64,000 nucleotides of DNA from Lachnospiraceae bacterium. GTDB lineage: Bacteria; Bacillota; Clostridia; Lachnospirales; Lachnospiraceae. The stretch lies in the NCBI GenBank assembly GCA_009774245.1, contig VSNM01000024.1, positions 1 to 64,000 of the forward strand, in the 5' to 3' direction. Below, in pieces: positions 43,216 through 51,948 of the stretch. A program made the position numbers and the translations under genes. Within the stretch, counting starts at the first letter, position 1. Each line of letters opens with the position of its first letter. Under the pieces are notes generated by a model. The model saw nothing but the letters and a program-made list of their open reading frames with translations. It had not been told where the DNA came from and ran no database searches.

Positions 43216-43851
43216 TTATGACCGGCTGTGTTTCTCAATATTTTCCCACAATGCAACGTTCTGTTCATAGTGATGTTTCGGAAACATCTCGCGATAAACA
43301 GCGTCCAAATCATCAATTGGCGCCATGACCTTTGTCGGCACCGCGGCATCTGCACTGCCGCCAAAATCATACCGCAGAATGCTGTAGGTCACGCCGAACA
43401 GCCGCGATCCAAGCGCCGTCTGCAGGCACCCGTTCTGCACATAAAATGAAATTCGCTTTTCCCGTATCCTGCGCTCACTCTCATCTGCCGCATACGCGAC
43501 ATCCTCGGATTCGATGAAAAATCCCTCAAGCACGGGATATCGCACAGAAAGCGTGCTTCCAACCAGATCAAAAAACACATGTCCGACGCCTGTGCCGCGG
43601 TATTCCTTCAGCACCGCCAGATAATCCAACAGTCCGTACCGCAGTCCATCGGGCACAATAAATGTCGCATACCCCCGCAGTTCCCCTCCATCTTTTTCGT
43701 CATCATAAAGGCCATACGCACAGCATAGCCCCGTTTTGATCATATATAAAATGCGGTCGAGCGGTTTAAGCTCGTCCTGCGGGAAATCTGTCATCATATA
43801 TCGGTTATAAATCTCCGTCATCTGCTCCGGAGAAAGTTCTCTTAATTCCAT
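43216..43851 (-). CDS. GNAT family N-acetyltransferase
   Basis: 211 aa from ATG 43851. RGYATFIVPDGLRYGLLDYLAVLKEYRGTGVGHVFFDLV contains the acetyl-CoA pyrophosphate loop (Y-R-G-T-G-V-G). Substrate unknown. The longer frame to 43947 has no support, while a GGTGGGG site stands 5 nt before this ATG. It lies inside the ABC transporter gene train between the VOC gene and the ATPase gene. Confidence 0.8.
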   Translation of the reverse strand: MELRELSPEQMTEIYNRYMMTDFPQDELKPLDRILYMIKTGLCCAYGLYDDEKDGGELRGYATFIVPDGLRYGLLDYLAVLKEYRGTGVGHVFFDLVGSTLSVRYPVLEGFFIESEDVAYAADESERRIREKRISFYVQNGCLQTALGSRLFGVTYSILRYDFGGSADAAVPTKVMAPIDDLDAVYREMFPKHHYEQNVALWENIEKHSRS

Positions 43852-43981
43852 ATTTACCCCACCACTGTATTTTCTGAATACCATTCTACAAAAATATACG
43901 CCATTAATAGTATATAGTCTTTGATAGAAATTGTTCGATCGACTCAAATTCTAATAATTGATCCTCAAATTCCAAATAAAT

Positions 43982-44083
43982 TCATCTCAAATCAGGTATA
44001 AATTCACGCTGCTTCTCAAATAAATATACAAAACCAACTGTATAAATATCCGTCAGTTGCGTTCCAATGATTGTTGAGAACAT
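43982..44083 (-). CDS. Small ORF with a good ribosome site
   Basis: 33 codons beginning MFSTIIGTQLTDIYTVGF, preceded by GGGAGG 4 nt before the ATG. It lies in the AT-rich gap between the VOC and GNAT genes. No family recognised; it could be the start of a truncated gene. Confidence 0.3.
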   Translation of the reverse strand: MFSTIIGTQLTDIYTVGFVYLFEKQREFIPDLR

Positions 44084-44150
44084 TTTTCCTCCCTGCTTTG
44101 CAAGCCGGATTTTCTTGCGTTCTTTTACGCAAAGAAAACAGTACTCCGCG

Positions 44151-44537
44151 CTAAATCGCAATCCACCAACATACACCATACTTATCAATGACAGTAGCGC
44201 AGCATTTACTCCATGGCAGCTCATGGATTGGTTCAACAACAACCCCACCATCACGCAAGACATCAAATGCACGCCGGACTCTATCTTCGGTTCCCATCTC
44301 AAATACATTAAAAGTCATTGTTTCCCACTTCATTTTGTGAACAAAATCTACATCACAAGGATTTTGTGCTTCGCTTATTGCCAAAAATCCCTCGCCATTA
44401 GCTGATAGTTCACAATGTTCATAGGCGGTTTCATTGTCATTTTTCATTTCAAGTGTTATTTCCACACCAAATGCTTTGCAATATGTTTTTGCTGCCTCCA
44501 GACTGTTCTTTACGTAAACCTGCGTATTATTTTTCAT
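44151..44537 (-). CDS. VOC/glyoxalase-fold protein (PhnB-like)
   Basis: About 128 aa. VYVKNSLEAAKTYCKAFGVEITLEMKND, AYEHCELSANGEGFLAIS and the C-terminal GGVVVEPIHELPWSKCCATVIDKYGVCWWI follow the two beta-alpha-beta-beta-beta units of PhnB-type VOC proteins. Function unknown (metal-dependent dioxygenase, isomerase or resistance relatives exist). Its base composition is clearly more AT-rich than the transporter genes around it, suggesting recent insertion. Start chosen on homology; ATG 44555 is also possible. Confidence 0.75.
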   Translation of the reverse strand: MKNNTQVYVKNSLEAAKTYCKAFGVEITLEMKNDNETAYEHCELSANGEGFLAISEAQNPCDVDFVHKMKWETMTFNVFEMGTEDRVRRAFDVLRDGGVVVEPIHELPWSKCCATVIDKYGVCWWIAI

Positions 44538-44632
44538 AGATGCTGTCTCTTTCATTGTTTCTTTCAAAACTTCTTTTCCAACATTGTGATACAACCAAAC
44601 GTTCGATCTACTTTTACATGAACTTTTTTGAA

Positions 44633-45394
44633 TCAATGTTTCATAGGCATCACGCTGCACTTTTCTGCGATTCTGCGCACCAGAAACAGCACAATCTTCT
44701 CAAAAAAAAGGCTTGCCGCCACGATCACCAGCGTCCATGCAAACAGATCCGGCGTGTCCAGGTACACTTTTGCCTGCTGCAGGCGCTCCCCGACCGAGCC
44801 GCGCGGAATGCCGATCACCTCTGCGGCTACCCCTGCTTTCCAGCTCATTCCGAGCGCCACGCTGCACGCTGAATAAAAAAAAGGCATGATCTGCGGCAGA
44901 TAAATATACCGCACCACGCGGTACTTTGGAACCCGAAACACCCGCGCCATCTCCAAAAGCTGCCGATCCACTGCCCGGATACCGCTTTGCACATTGGTAT
45001 GAATCATCGGCAGTACGATCAAAAACGAGATCAGCACGGAAAGATTTTTGGATGAAAACCAGATCAATGCCAGTATGATAAACGACGCGACCGGCACGGA
45101 CTTGACCGCCAGCATGACGGGCGCCAGGAGCTCACGGATTCTGCCAGATCGCGACGCTGACGCTGCCAGCGCCACTCCTGCCAGAACCGCCAGAAAAAAT
45201 CCTGCCGCGATGCGCGACAGCGTGAACAAGACCGCTTTCCAGAATGCCGCTGTCAGCATGAGCTGTCCAAGCCTGCACAATACCCTGAACGGTGACACCA
45301 GCAGAATCTCGCTGTCAAGCCGCATGCTGACGAGCTGCCATACGATGAGCCAGAACAGAACTGCCCATAGACGAATTTCATGTTTTTTCTTCAT
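44633..45394 (-). CDS. ABC transporter permease (NMT1-type uptake system)
   Basis: 253 aa with about six membrane helices. The EAA-type loop is seen in RQLLEMARVFRVPKYRVVRYIYLPQIMPFF, as in BPD_transp_1 permeases of nitrate, sulfonate and pyrimidine-precursor importers. It follows the binding-protein gene by 30 bp. The region before its ATG has repeated ATGAAGAAATATGAAG and only a weak ribosome site. Confidence 0.9.
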   Translation of the reverse strand: MKKKHEIRLWAVLFWLIVWQLVSMRLDSEILLVSPFRVLCRLGQLMLTAAFWKAVLFTLSRIAAGFFLAVLAGVALAASASRSGRIRELLAPVMLAVKSVPVASFIILALIWFSSKNLSVLISFLIVLPMIHTNVQSGIRAVDRQLLEMARVFRVPKYRVVRYIYLPQIMPFFYSACSVALGMSWKAGVAAEVIGIPRGSVGERLQQAKVYLDTPDLFAWTLVIVAASLFFEKIVLFLVRRIAEKCSVMPMKH

Positions 45395-45424
45395 ATTTCT
45401 TCATATTTCTTTATGCGACATCTA

Positions 45425-46417
45425 TTACTTATGCGCATAATAAAAATCATCTGCCGGGAGCGCACCGCCCACGGACTTCGGATTCTGCTCTAGCAGCACC
45501 GCCAGATATCCCGAGAGCTTCTGCTTCATCTCATCGCCTGTGATGAACACAATATTGCATTCCGGCACTGCCCTGACGGCGACCGCCGACGGAACGATGT
45601 CATACTTCTCGATCAATGCCGCCGCATCCTCCACATTTTCATTGACAAATGTCACCGATGCCCCGTAGTGTTCCATAAATGCCTCGACCGCCGACGGATT
45701 CGCTTCCACAAACTCTTTTCGCGCCACGACCACGCCAGTCAGGAGCGAGGACTCCACGCCCAGCTTATCCCACTCCTCTGTCAGATCGAGTGCCACCCGG
45801 ATCTTGTCGCTCTTGGTCTGCGCCGTCGTCACGAAAGGCTGCGGCAGCATCGCGATCGCATTCTCCTCCGCCATCAGTGCTGACAGACACTCCGCATGTT
45901 CGCTCTTCCACTCAATCGTCAGATCTTTATCGGGATCGATTCCGTTCTGCGTCAGAATGTAATTCAGGGCATACTCGGGCGTCGCGCCCTTTCCGCTGGC
46001 ATAGATGGTCTTTCCCTTGAGGTCGCTGATGTCCGACACGGTATCACCACTCTCCACGATATAGATCACGCCCAGCGTGTTGACCGCGAGCACCTCCACT
46101 CCGCCCTCTGTATTGTTGTATAATACCGATGCGAGGTTTGCGGGCACCGCCGCGATATCGACCTGTCCCTGCACCAGCTTCGGTGTCACCTCATCCACTG
46201 CCGCCACGATCTCGAAGTGATAATTATTGTCCGTAAGACTGCCGGAATCCGCCTTGTCCATAAAATCCACCATTCCCATGGCAGTCGGCCCCTTTAAAGC
46301 AGCGACGTTGACTGTCACCGGTTCCGCCGCTGTCTGTGTCTGTTCTGACGCACCGCAGCCTGTCATCAGCAGCGCGCCCAGCACCATCGAAATCAAAAAG
46401 AAAGTTAATTTTTTCAT
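45425..46417 (-). CDS. ABC transporter substrate-binding lipoprotein (NMT1/TauA type)
   Basis: 330 aa. Lipobox MTGC (Cys about residue 21), then VNVAALKGPTAMGMVDFMD and a periplasmic-binding-protein fold of the PF09084/PF13379 type (LVQGQVDIAAVPANLASVLYN, DLKGKTIYASGKGATPEYALNYIL). Relatives bind nitrate, alkylsulfonates, thiamine precursors or similar small molecules; the ligand is not predictable. Its ATG overlaps the stop of the upstream EAL gene by 4 nt, linking transport and signalling in one transcript. GGAGG precedes the ATG. Confidence 0.92.
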   Translation of the reverse strand: MKKLTFFLISMVLGALLMTGCGASEQTQTAAEPVTVNVAALKGPTAMGMVDFMDKADSGSLTDNNYHFEIVAAVDEVTPKLVQGQVDIAAVPANLASVLYNNTEGGVEVLAVNTLGVIYIVESGDTVSDISDLKGKTIYASGKGATPEYALNYILTQNGIDPDKDLTIEWKSEHAECLSALMAEENAIAMLPQPFVTTAQTKSDKIRVALDLTEEWDKLGVESSLLTGVVVARKEFVEANPSAVEAFMEHYGASVTFVNENVEDAAALIEKYDIVPSAVAVRAVPECNIVFITGDEMKQKLSGYLAVLLEQNPKSVGGALPADDFYYAHK

Positions 46418-48108
46418 AATCCCAAAACCTCCGCCGTTACGGATATCTGTCTCACATATTTTTCATAAAAGTCCTCGACACGCAACGGCTTGTCAAAATA
46501 ATACCCCTGAAGCAACTCCGCACCCGCCTCGTTCACGATTCCCATGATCGTCGTGTTCTCGACACCCTCCGCACAGACGATAATGCCCACATTGTTGCAG
46601 AAAGAGATGATACACTCGATCAGTTTCCGCTCCTTCTCTGTGCCGACCACCGATTTGATCATCGTGTGATCCAGTTTGACGATATCTGTCGGTATATCCT
46701 TGAGCACCGCCAGCGACGCATACCCTGTCCCAAAATCATCCAGCGCGATACTGATCCCCCGGTCCTTAAATTTCTGCAGCCGCTCTGTCAGCTCGTCAAT
46801 GCACCCGATCCTGCAGCTCTCCGTCAGCTCCAGCACGAGACGCTCCGGCGCAATCCCGTATTCTTTGAGCTTATCCGCCGTATAGCCGACCAGCTCGTCA
46901 TCGTGAAGCTGGACGTAGGAAACATTGACGTGAACCCGCTCGATCGGATTGTTTCCCCTGTCCTCCCAGTCCCGAAGATACCGGAGCACCTGCTCGATAA
47001 TCCATTTTCCAACCGGAACGATAAACGCCGTGTCCTCCAGAACCGGAATGAACTCCATCGGCCCGATGCCCGGAAAACGCCCGTCACTCCAGCGCAGCAG
47101 CGTCTCACAGCTCGTCCCCCTCCCTGTCCTGGAGTCAATGATCGGCTGCATCACGATCGAAAATCCCCTGAAGTTGTCATTGACGCTCTCGCGCATGGCG
47201 TCCCGCAGACTCAGCAGTCTGGTCCTTTTCAGGTGCATCTCTTCCGTATAGAATACTGCACCCATGCTGCCTGTACTCTTCGCATTTTCCAGTGCCAGAG
47301 TCATATTGCTCATGATCTGGTCAATGTATCTGCCATCCTGCGGAAACAGCACTGCACCCGCCCGAAAATCCACATGAACGCGCTCCCGGTCAATGTCAAG
47401 CACAGAGAATGCCTGCCGCATTTTCCCGATCTCCCTGTTCACATCCTCAAAGGTGCCGCCCTCAATTAAAAGCGCAAAATCAGAACCGTCCATGCGGTAG
47501 ACGCGTGTTCCCTGCGACCTGACCGCCAGCATTTTGTGGGCAATCGCATAGAGTGTCTTGTCGCCGTAGGAATACCCGTGTTCGTCATTGATCCGCTTAA
47601 AATTGTTCAGTCCGATCATGACCGCCACGCCTCTCTTATTGTTGTAGAGCAGGTCCTCCGCGTCCTTGCGGAACTCCTGGAGCGTCCACAGTCCTGTGAC
47701 CGGATCGATCTTGTTGCGCACTCCCATATTGGTGACGAACCCTGCAAAGAAATCCATTCTGCCCTCGTCATCGTAGGTCATATAGCCCTTGCAGTTCACC
47801 CACACGTACTCGCCCTCGGCGTTGAGCATGCGGTACTCCACGTCGTGGTACGCGCTGACATGGTTTGCCATATCCTCAAAATCCCTGAGATATGCCGCCT
47901 TATCGTCCGGATGAATCCGCTTTAACCACTCGATATCCGCCGTATGGAGGATCTCGTTTTCCAGACCGAAATACTCCACCGCTCCCTTCGACCACCGCGC
48001 CGTATTATCCTTCATATTGCTGGCGAAGAAAAATGTCCTGTTCGACGCCTGCGCCAATACGTCAAACAGCTTTGAATCATACCCATTCATTATGCTATCC
48101 AATTCCAT
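46414..48108 (-). CDS. PAS-GGDEF-EAL c-di-GMP phosphodiesterase
   Basis: About 564 aa. A PAS domain (residues about 10-125), a GGDEF domain whose signature is degenerate (MDGSDFALLI in place of GGDEF), and a C-terminal EAL domain. The EAL metal and catalytic residues look intact: CETLLRW (ETL for EAL), HVNVSYVQL, LELTES, IALDDFGTGYAS, VKLDHT, CAEGVE, LQGYYFDKPL. So it probably hydrolyses c-di-GMP, with the GGDEF part as regulatory. Start taken at ATG 48108; 48132 is possible. It overlaps the binding-protein gene by 4 nt. Confidence 0.9.
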   Translation of the reverse strand: MELDSIMNGYDSKLFDVLAQASNRTFFFASNMKDNTARWSKGAVEYFGLENEILHTADIEWLKRIHPDDKAAYLRDFEDMANHVSAYHDVEYRMLNAEGEYVWVNCKGYMTYDDEGRMDFFAGFVTNMGVRNKIDPVTGLWTLQEFRKDAEDLLYNNKRGVAVMIGLNNFKRINDEHGYSYGDKTLYAIAHKMLAVRSQGTRVYRMDGSDFALLIEGGTFEDVNREIGKMRQAFSVLDIDRERVHVDFRAGAVLFPQDGRYIDQIMSNMTLALENAKSTGSMGAVFYTEEMHLKRTRLLSLRDAMRESVNDNFRGFSIVMQPIIDSRTGRGTSCETLLRWSDGRFPGIGPMEFIPVLEDTAFIVPVGKWIIEQVLRYLRDWEDRGNNPIERVHVNVSYVQLHDDELVGYTADKLKEYGIAPERLVLELTESCRIGCIDELTERLQKFKDRGISIALDDFGTGYASLAVLKDIPTDIVKLDHTMIKSVVGTEKERKLIECIISFCNNVGIIVCAEGVENTTIMGIVNEAGAELLQGYYFDKPLRVEDFYEKYVRQISVTAEVLGL

Positions 48109-48225
48109 AGCCCTCATCCTCTTATTACACATCCTAATACACGTATACAGTGATACGTTCTTATTATACTGTAAATCTGAATGAAACTCAATCAGGTAAA
48201 TGGAATTTTCTGATAAAAACTTCTC

Positions 48226-48927
48226 TCAAAATACCGGCAGCCTCTGGTACGCTCCCCTTGGCAGATATATTTCCTGTCCGTTATCGAGCAGCAGCGTCTG
48301 TCTGTCCCACCGCTCAACATGTTCCAGATTGACAATATATGACACCCCGATCTCCACAAACTGCCTGTGGGAGCAGAACAGCTTCCGAAGCTGTGTCATC
48401 GTCTTGCGCAGCAGCACATACTCTCCTCCGCGCAGACACATATATTGTTTTTTACCCTGCGCCTCGCAGTAGACAATATCCTTCAGCGTAAACCTGCGAA
48501 TATGGCTGCCCACCTCCAGCAGGACATAATGATGCCTGTCGTATCCCATATCCTCCAGAATCCTGTCCAGCGCCCCAAAAAGCGCTTTTTCAGAAACAGG
48601 TTTCAACAGATACGAAACCGCCGCCACTCCAAATGCTGCGAGCGCATACTCCGCTGAGGCGGCGAAGAGAATGACCTTCCCGTTGTTCCCCATGCCGCGC
48701 ATCCTGCGCACTGCATCGATCCCCGCCCCCTCCGGCTCATTGACGCCCATCAGTAGAATATCAGGCTGATAATACCCAGCCTCAACTTTCCGCAGCAGAT
48801 CTTCCGCACTGATAAAGCGCCTTATCAGAAACGCACTGCCCGCAAGCGGACTGCGCCCGCTTGCCAGAATGCGCTCCACCCTGTCCAGCTCCGCTATTTC
48901 ACTGTCGCAAATTGCAATTTGATACAT
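48226..48927 (-). CDS. LytTR-type response regulator with a receiver lacking the phosphoacceptor Asp
   Basis: 233 aa from ATG 48927 (GGAGGG 7 nt upstream). The receiver begins MYQIAICDSE, but the segment that should carry the phosphorylated Asp reads DILLMGVNEPEG, with Gly61 in its place. The conserved Lys (YLLKPVSE) remains. The C-terminal LytTR DNA-binding domain (VLLEVGSHIRRFTLKDIVYCEAQGKK, FVEIGVSYIVNLEHVERWD, LPRGAYQRL) looks intact. It may be constitutive or controlled by ligand or protein contact. In the same gene train as the LuxR-type regulator and kinase. Confidence 0.88.
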   Translation of the reverse strand: MYQIAICDSEIAELDRVERILASGRSPLAGSAFLIRRFISAEDLLRKVEAGYYQPDILLMGVNEPEGAGIDAVRRMRGMGNNGKVILFAASAEYALAAFGVAAVSYLLKPVSEKALFGALDRILEDMGYDRHHYVLLEVGSHIRRFTLKDIVYCEAQGKKQYMCLRGGEYVLLRKTMTQLRKLFCSHRQFVEIGVSYIVNLEHVERWDRQTLLLDNGQEIYLPRGAYQRLPVF

Positions 48928-49020
48928 GTACGATCCCTCCATAATGAAACGTATCCCTGTCATCATTATACAAATTTTCGACAGATTACACCCTATACCA
49001 TGGTATAGTTTTTCAAAAAA

Positions 49021-49659
49021 TCATCCCTCCTCCTCGCACGCAAGGTCCACGACAAATTTCGCATCACTCACAGCTACAGCCAGCTGCAGTTTGTTTTTCA
49101 GATTCGTCTTGCGCAGCATGTTGGTCACATGATATTTCACTGTGACTACCTCCATGTTAAGTTTTTCCGCTATCCTGGGATAAGGCATCCCCCTGACCAG
49201 ACAGCGCAGGACACGCAGCTCCATCTTCGTAAACTCTGTGCTTTTTGCCGTCCCGATCTCGACAACCGGAGGCGCGTCCGGAAAAATATGCTCTCCTGCC
49301 ATCGTCCGGGTTATCACCTGCATCAGCATCGTCTCGTCGGCATCCTTATACCACAGACTGTCCGCCCCGGAACATTTTGCCTGCTCCAGAATCCCGGAAT
49401 CCACCAGGGAAGTCACGACGACGATCCTGATACCAGGATCGGTCTGCTTGATCTTCTTTACGGCTGCAAGGCCGTTTTCCCGATGCGCCGTCTGCACATC
49501 CATCAGAATCAGATGAATCTTCTTCGTCTCACAGATCTCACAGGCCTGCTCTGCTCCCTCGACAGAAGCTGCCAGCACAAAATCGCGGGTGTTCTCAATA
49601 TACCCTTCCAGAATGCTCCGTATCATTTTCTGGTCTTCCACGATCATGACATTCTTCAT
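49021..49659 (-). CDS. LuxR/NarL-type response regulator
   Basis: 212 aa. Receiver: VMIVEDQKMIR with the acidic pair, LILMDVQTAHRENG with the phosphoacceptor Asp, VVVTSL and the Lys of YKDADE. C-terminal LuxR helix-turn-helix FTKMELRVLRCLVRGMPYPRIAEKLNMEVVTVKYHVTNMLRK. AAAGGAG precedes the ATG. Its first 65 nt overlap the end of the histidine kinase gene in another frame, so the two are tightly coupled; they form a two-component pair. Confidence 0.92.
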   Translation of the reverse strand: MKNVMIVEDQKMIRSILEGYIENTRDFVLAASVEGAEQACEICETKKIHLILMDVQTAHRENGLAAVKKIKQTDPGIRIVVVTSLVDSGILEQAKCSGADSLWYKDADETMLMQVITRTMAGEHIFPDAPPVVEIGTAKSTEFTKMELRVLRCLVRGMPYPRIAEKLNMEVVTVKYHVTNMLRKTNLKNKLQLAVAVSDAKFVVDLACEEEG

Positions 49660-50914
49660 AAGTAACTCCTTTGCTCAAATCTCTCTCCGTCAGCGTAACC
49701 CTGAGCAGAAAGCGCGGGCTGACTGCCAGCTCCATGATGCCGCCTTCCCGCTCTACACGGCGCCGCAGGCCGGAAAGGCCGCTGCCCTCAGCAACCGCAT
49801 GCTGCGGCGCCCGGCCGTTATTGCTTATCTCAAACACGGTCTGTTTCACGCCGTATTCCGTCTCCACAAAGACTTTGTCGCCTCCCGCATGCCGCACGCA
49901 GTTTGTCACGCACTCCCGGATGGCAAGAATCAGCAGATGACGCGCAGCCTCCTCCTCCGGCAGCGTTCCGTCGAGCACGATCTCTACACCCAGATCCCCC
50001 GCACGGTTTCTGACAGTCTCCCACTCGTCCTCGGCCGGCGGCATATTGTTGGCCCGATACAGCAGATCAGCCGCCTTCTCCCACAGGACGGCATTCTCCT
50101 TTATGACAGCGATATCCTGCTGCTCTATCAGGGCTTTTTTGGCAGCGAGAATACTGTGCCCGATATCATCATGGATGCGTATCTTCATGGACAATATTTC
50201 CTCCTCCCGCACAATGTCGTTCATATTGTCCAATATCCACCGCATTCTTTTATTGGCCTCCGCAAGACAGGCATTTTCCCGATTCAGCTCCACCTGTTTT
50301 GCATATAACTCTGTGACATCCGCGGCGATCACTTCCGTGATCTGCTTCCCGCTGCGGTCCATGAACCAGGAACGGGTAAACCGGCGGACCGTTTTGTCCG
50401 GAAAACGATACAGCCCGGCCGTCCCGTCAAGACATTCCACACCAGGACGCGGAGCGGCAAGCGCACCCCGCAGCTCGTCAAGCGTCTGTATATCCTTTCC
50501 GGACAACATCATTCCGACAGCCATCATTTTCCGGTTGATCAGCCGCACTGTGCCGTATTCGTCAAAAAAACAGATTCCGTCAGGCAGATTATCACTGCCT
50601 TCCTTGACGGATTCCCACGACAGGGAATATCTCATCCGCATCCGCGTGCGGACGTACCTGACCACCGCATACAGCAGCAGTCCTGATTCCAGAAGCCACA
50701 CAACCGCCACGTCCGCGGCGTTTTCCCCGGCTGCGCACAATATTCCCGCACCGATCAGCTCCGCGATGAGCAGTATGCTGTCGGGCAGCGCACACAGATA
50801 TCTGCGGCCGGCCACATCCTCTATCGCCAGAAACATCTGCAGCAGGGCAATACCCAGCAAAAGCATCGTCAGAAAGATCTGCTGCAGGCCTCCACATACC
50901 GCAAAAGAACTCAT
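49595..50914 (-). CDS. Membrane histidine kinase, NarX/DegS-like
   Basis: 439 aa. Three or so N-terminal membrane segments (residues 1-90), a PAS-like domain (about 110-210), and a HisKA_3-like helix with IRIHDDIGHSILAAKKAL (putative phospho-His), then HATPase with ECVTNCVRHAGG (N box) and GSGLSGLRRRVEREGG (G box). These features fit kinases that partner LuxR-type regulators, encoded next. The start overlaps the preceding sensor frame by 4 nt. The last 20 or so codons overlap the regulator gene and are rich in charged residues, perhaps a frame run-on. Confidence 0.88.
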   Translation of the reverse strand: MSSFAVCGGLQQIFLTMLLLGIALLQMFLAIEDVAGRRYLCALPDSILLIAELIGAGILCAAGENAADVAVVWLLESGLLLYAVVRYVRTRMRMRYSLSWESVKEGSDNLPDGICFFDEYGTVRLINRKMMAVGMMLSGKDIQTLDELRGALAAPRPGVECLDGTAGLYRFPDKTVRRFTRSWFMDRSGKQITEVIAADVTELYAKQVELNRENACLAEANKRMRWILDNMNDIVREEEILSMKIRIHDDIGHSILAAKKALIEQQDIAVIKENAVLWEKAADLLYRANNMPPAEDEWETVRNRAGDLGVEIVLDGTLPEEEAARHLLILAIRECVTNCVRHAGGDKVFVETEYGVKQTVFEISNNGRAPQHAVAEGSGLSGLRRRVEREGGIMELAVSPRFLLRVTLTERDLSKGVTYEECHDRGRPENDTEHSGRVY

Positions 50915-51948
50915 GCGCAGCTCCCTCCTTCTTCAAACGCCATGGTCAGATACCACAGCCCATCCTCATCCTGCCATACCACAACACCCGGAAACGACTC
51001 CCCCAACAAGGTCATGTCCCCGGCACAGTCAGCGCAGATCGTCAGCTGCATCCTGCTCCCTTCCGGCTCCAGGCAGAACAGGACGGCGGAAACCGTATCA
51101 ATCCCTGTCTCTATGACCGCTTCAAAAAGATCGTATCCCATGCTGGCCGTCTCCGCCGGAAGCCTTTCGCAGCCCGCGATCCGCACGCCGCACTCCACCC
51201 CGTAAAGCCTGAGATTCTCCGCGGACTCTCTCACCCCGAGAAGCAGCTCCTCTGTGCGGATGCTCTGTTCCTGCCGGGATACAAAAATCAGATCGCTGCG
51301 GCGTTTGATATAGGTACCAACCACCACGATTTTTCCCAGCAGGCGTCTTGCAGTGTCCAGATCCTGCGCCTGTCCGAGCTGCGTCGTCAGATCCCGGAGC
51401 ATGCCAACCTGTGAAGCGGTCTGTGTTTCCACCAGATCGTAGAGTCTGTTTTCCTCCTCCAGACGCAGACGGTACGCCTTCTGCTCCGCCTCGGCTTTCA
51501 GGACATCCCCGGTGTCGCAGAGCTCCTCTTGTGTCATCTCCAGCTCCTTCTGCACAGCAAGAAGCTCTGCCACATTCTCCTGCCAGTAGATATGCCCGCC
51601 GCGGACTGCCGCCCCGGATAACCGGACAGCCTGCTCCAGCATCACCGGAGCAGCATCCGCCTGTATCAGTATCTCCTTTGGAACAGTCCTCGCGTGCTTC
51701 GAGGTGTAGCGCACCTGATGCTCCTGGTCGGCAATCTGTACTGTAAGCGCGGCGCTCTGAAGCAGGTCATCATAACTGACATTCGTCTGAAACAACCCGC
51801 TCTCTATCACCAGCTCGAAGAGAACAGCCACCATCAGGCAGCCCGACGCGGTCATATCATTCAGATACCTGTCGACCAGACTATCCTCCACAAAAATTTG
51901 TCCATGCCCCTTCTTCCGGAAACGAAAAGACAGCCTGATGCAGGTCAT
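50911..51948 (-). CDS. C-terminal part of split membrane sensor
   Basis: 345 codons open, but the first 20 or so overlap the end of the next frame upstream (51881-51948), and no ribosome site precedes the start. From LNDMTASGCLMVAVLFELVIESGLFQTNVSYDDLL onward it follows the pattern of the cytoplasmic half of 7TM sensor proteins known next to kinase/LuxR pairs in Clostridia: YTSKHARTVP, RGGHIYWQENVAELL, coiled coil, ENRLYDLVETQTASQ and TYIKRRSDLIFVS. No phospho-His or ATP-binding motif is seen, so it would be a sensory partner, not a kinase. Probably inactive or reliant on frameshifting. Confidence 0.7.
   Translation of the reverse strand: MTCIRLSFRFRKKGHGQIFVEDSLVDRYLNDMTASGCLMVAVLFELVIESGLFQTNVSYDDLLQSAALTVQIADQEHQVRYTSKHARTVPKEILIQADAAPVMLEQAVRLSGAAVRGGHIYWQENVAELLAVQKELEMTQEELCDTGDVLKAEAEQKAYRLRLEEENRLYDLVETQTASQVGMLRDLTTQLGQAQDLDTARRLLGKIVVVGTYIKRRSDLIFVSRQEQSIRTEELLLGVRESAENLRLYGVECGVRIAGCERLPAETASMGYDLFEAVIETGIDTVSAVLFCLEPEGSRMQLTICADCAGDMTLLGESFPGVVVWQDEDGLWYLTMAFEEGGSCA

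Noticed and set aside
43982..44308. 108-codon minus-strand frame overlapping the VOC gene
   Set aside because: Its first two thirds are out of frame within the VOC gene; only the last 33 codons with a separate ribosome site are kept as a weak candidate.
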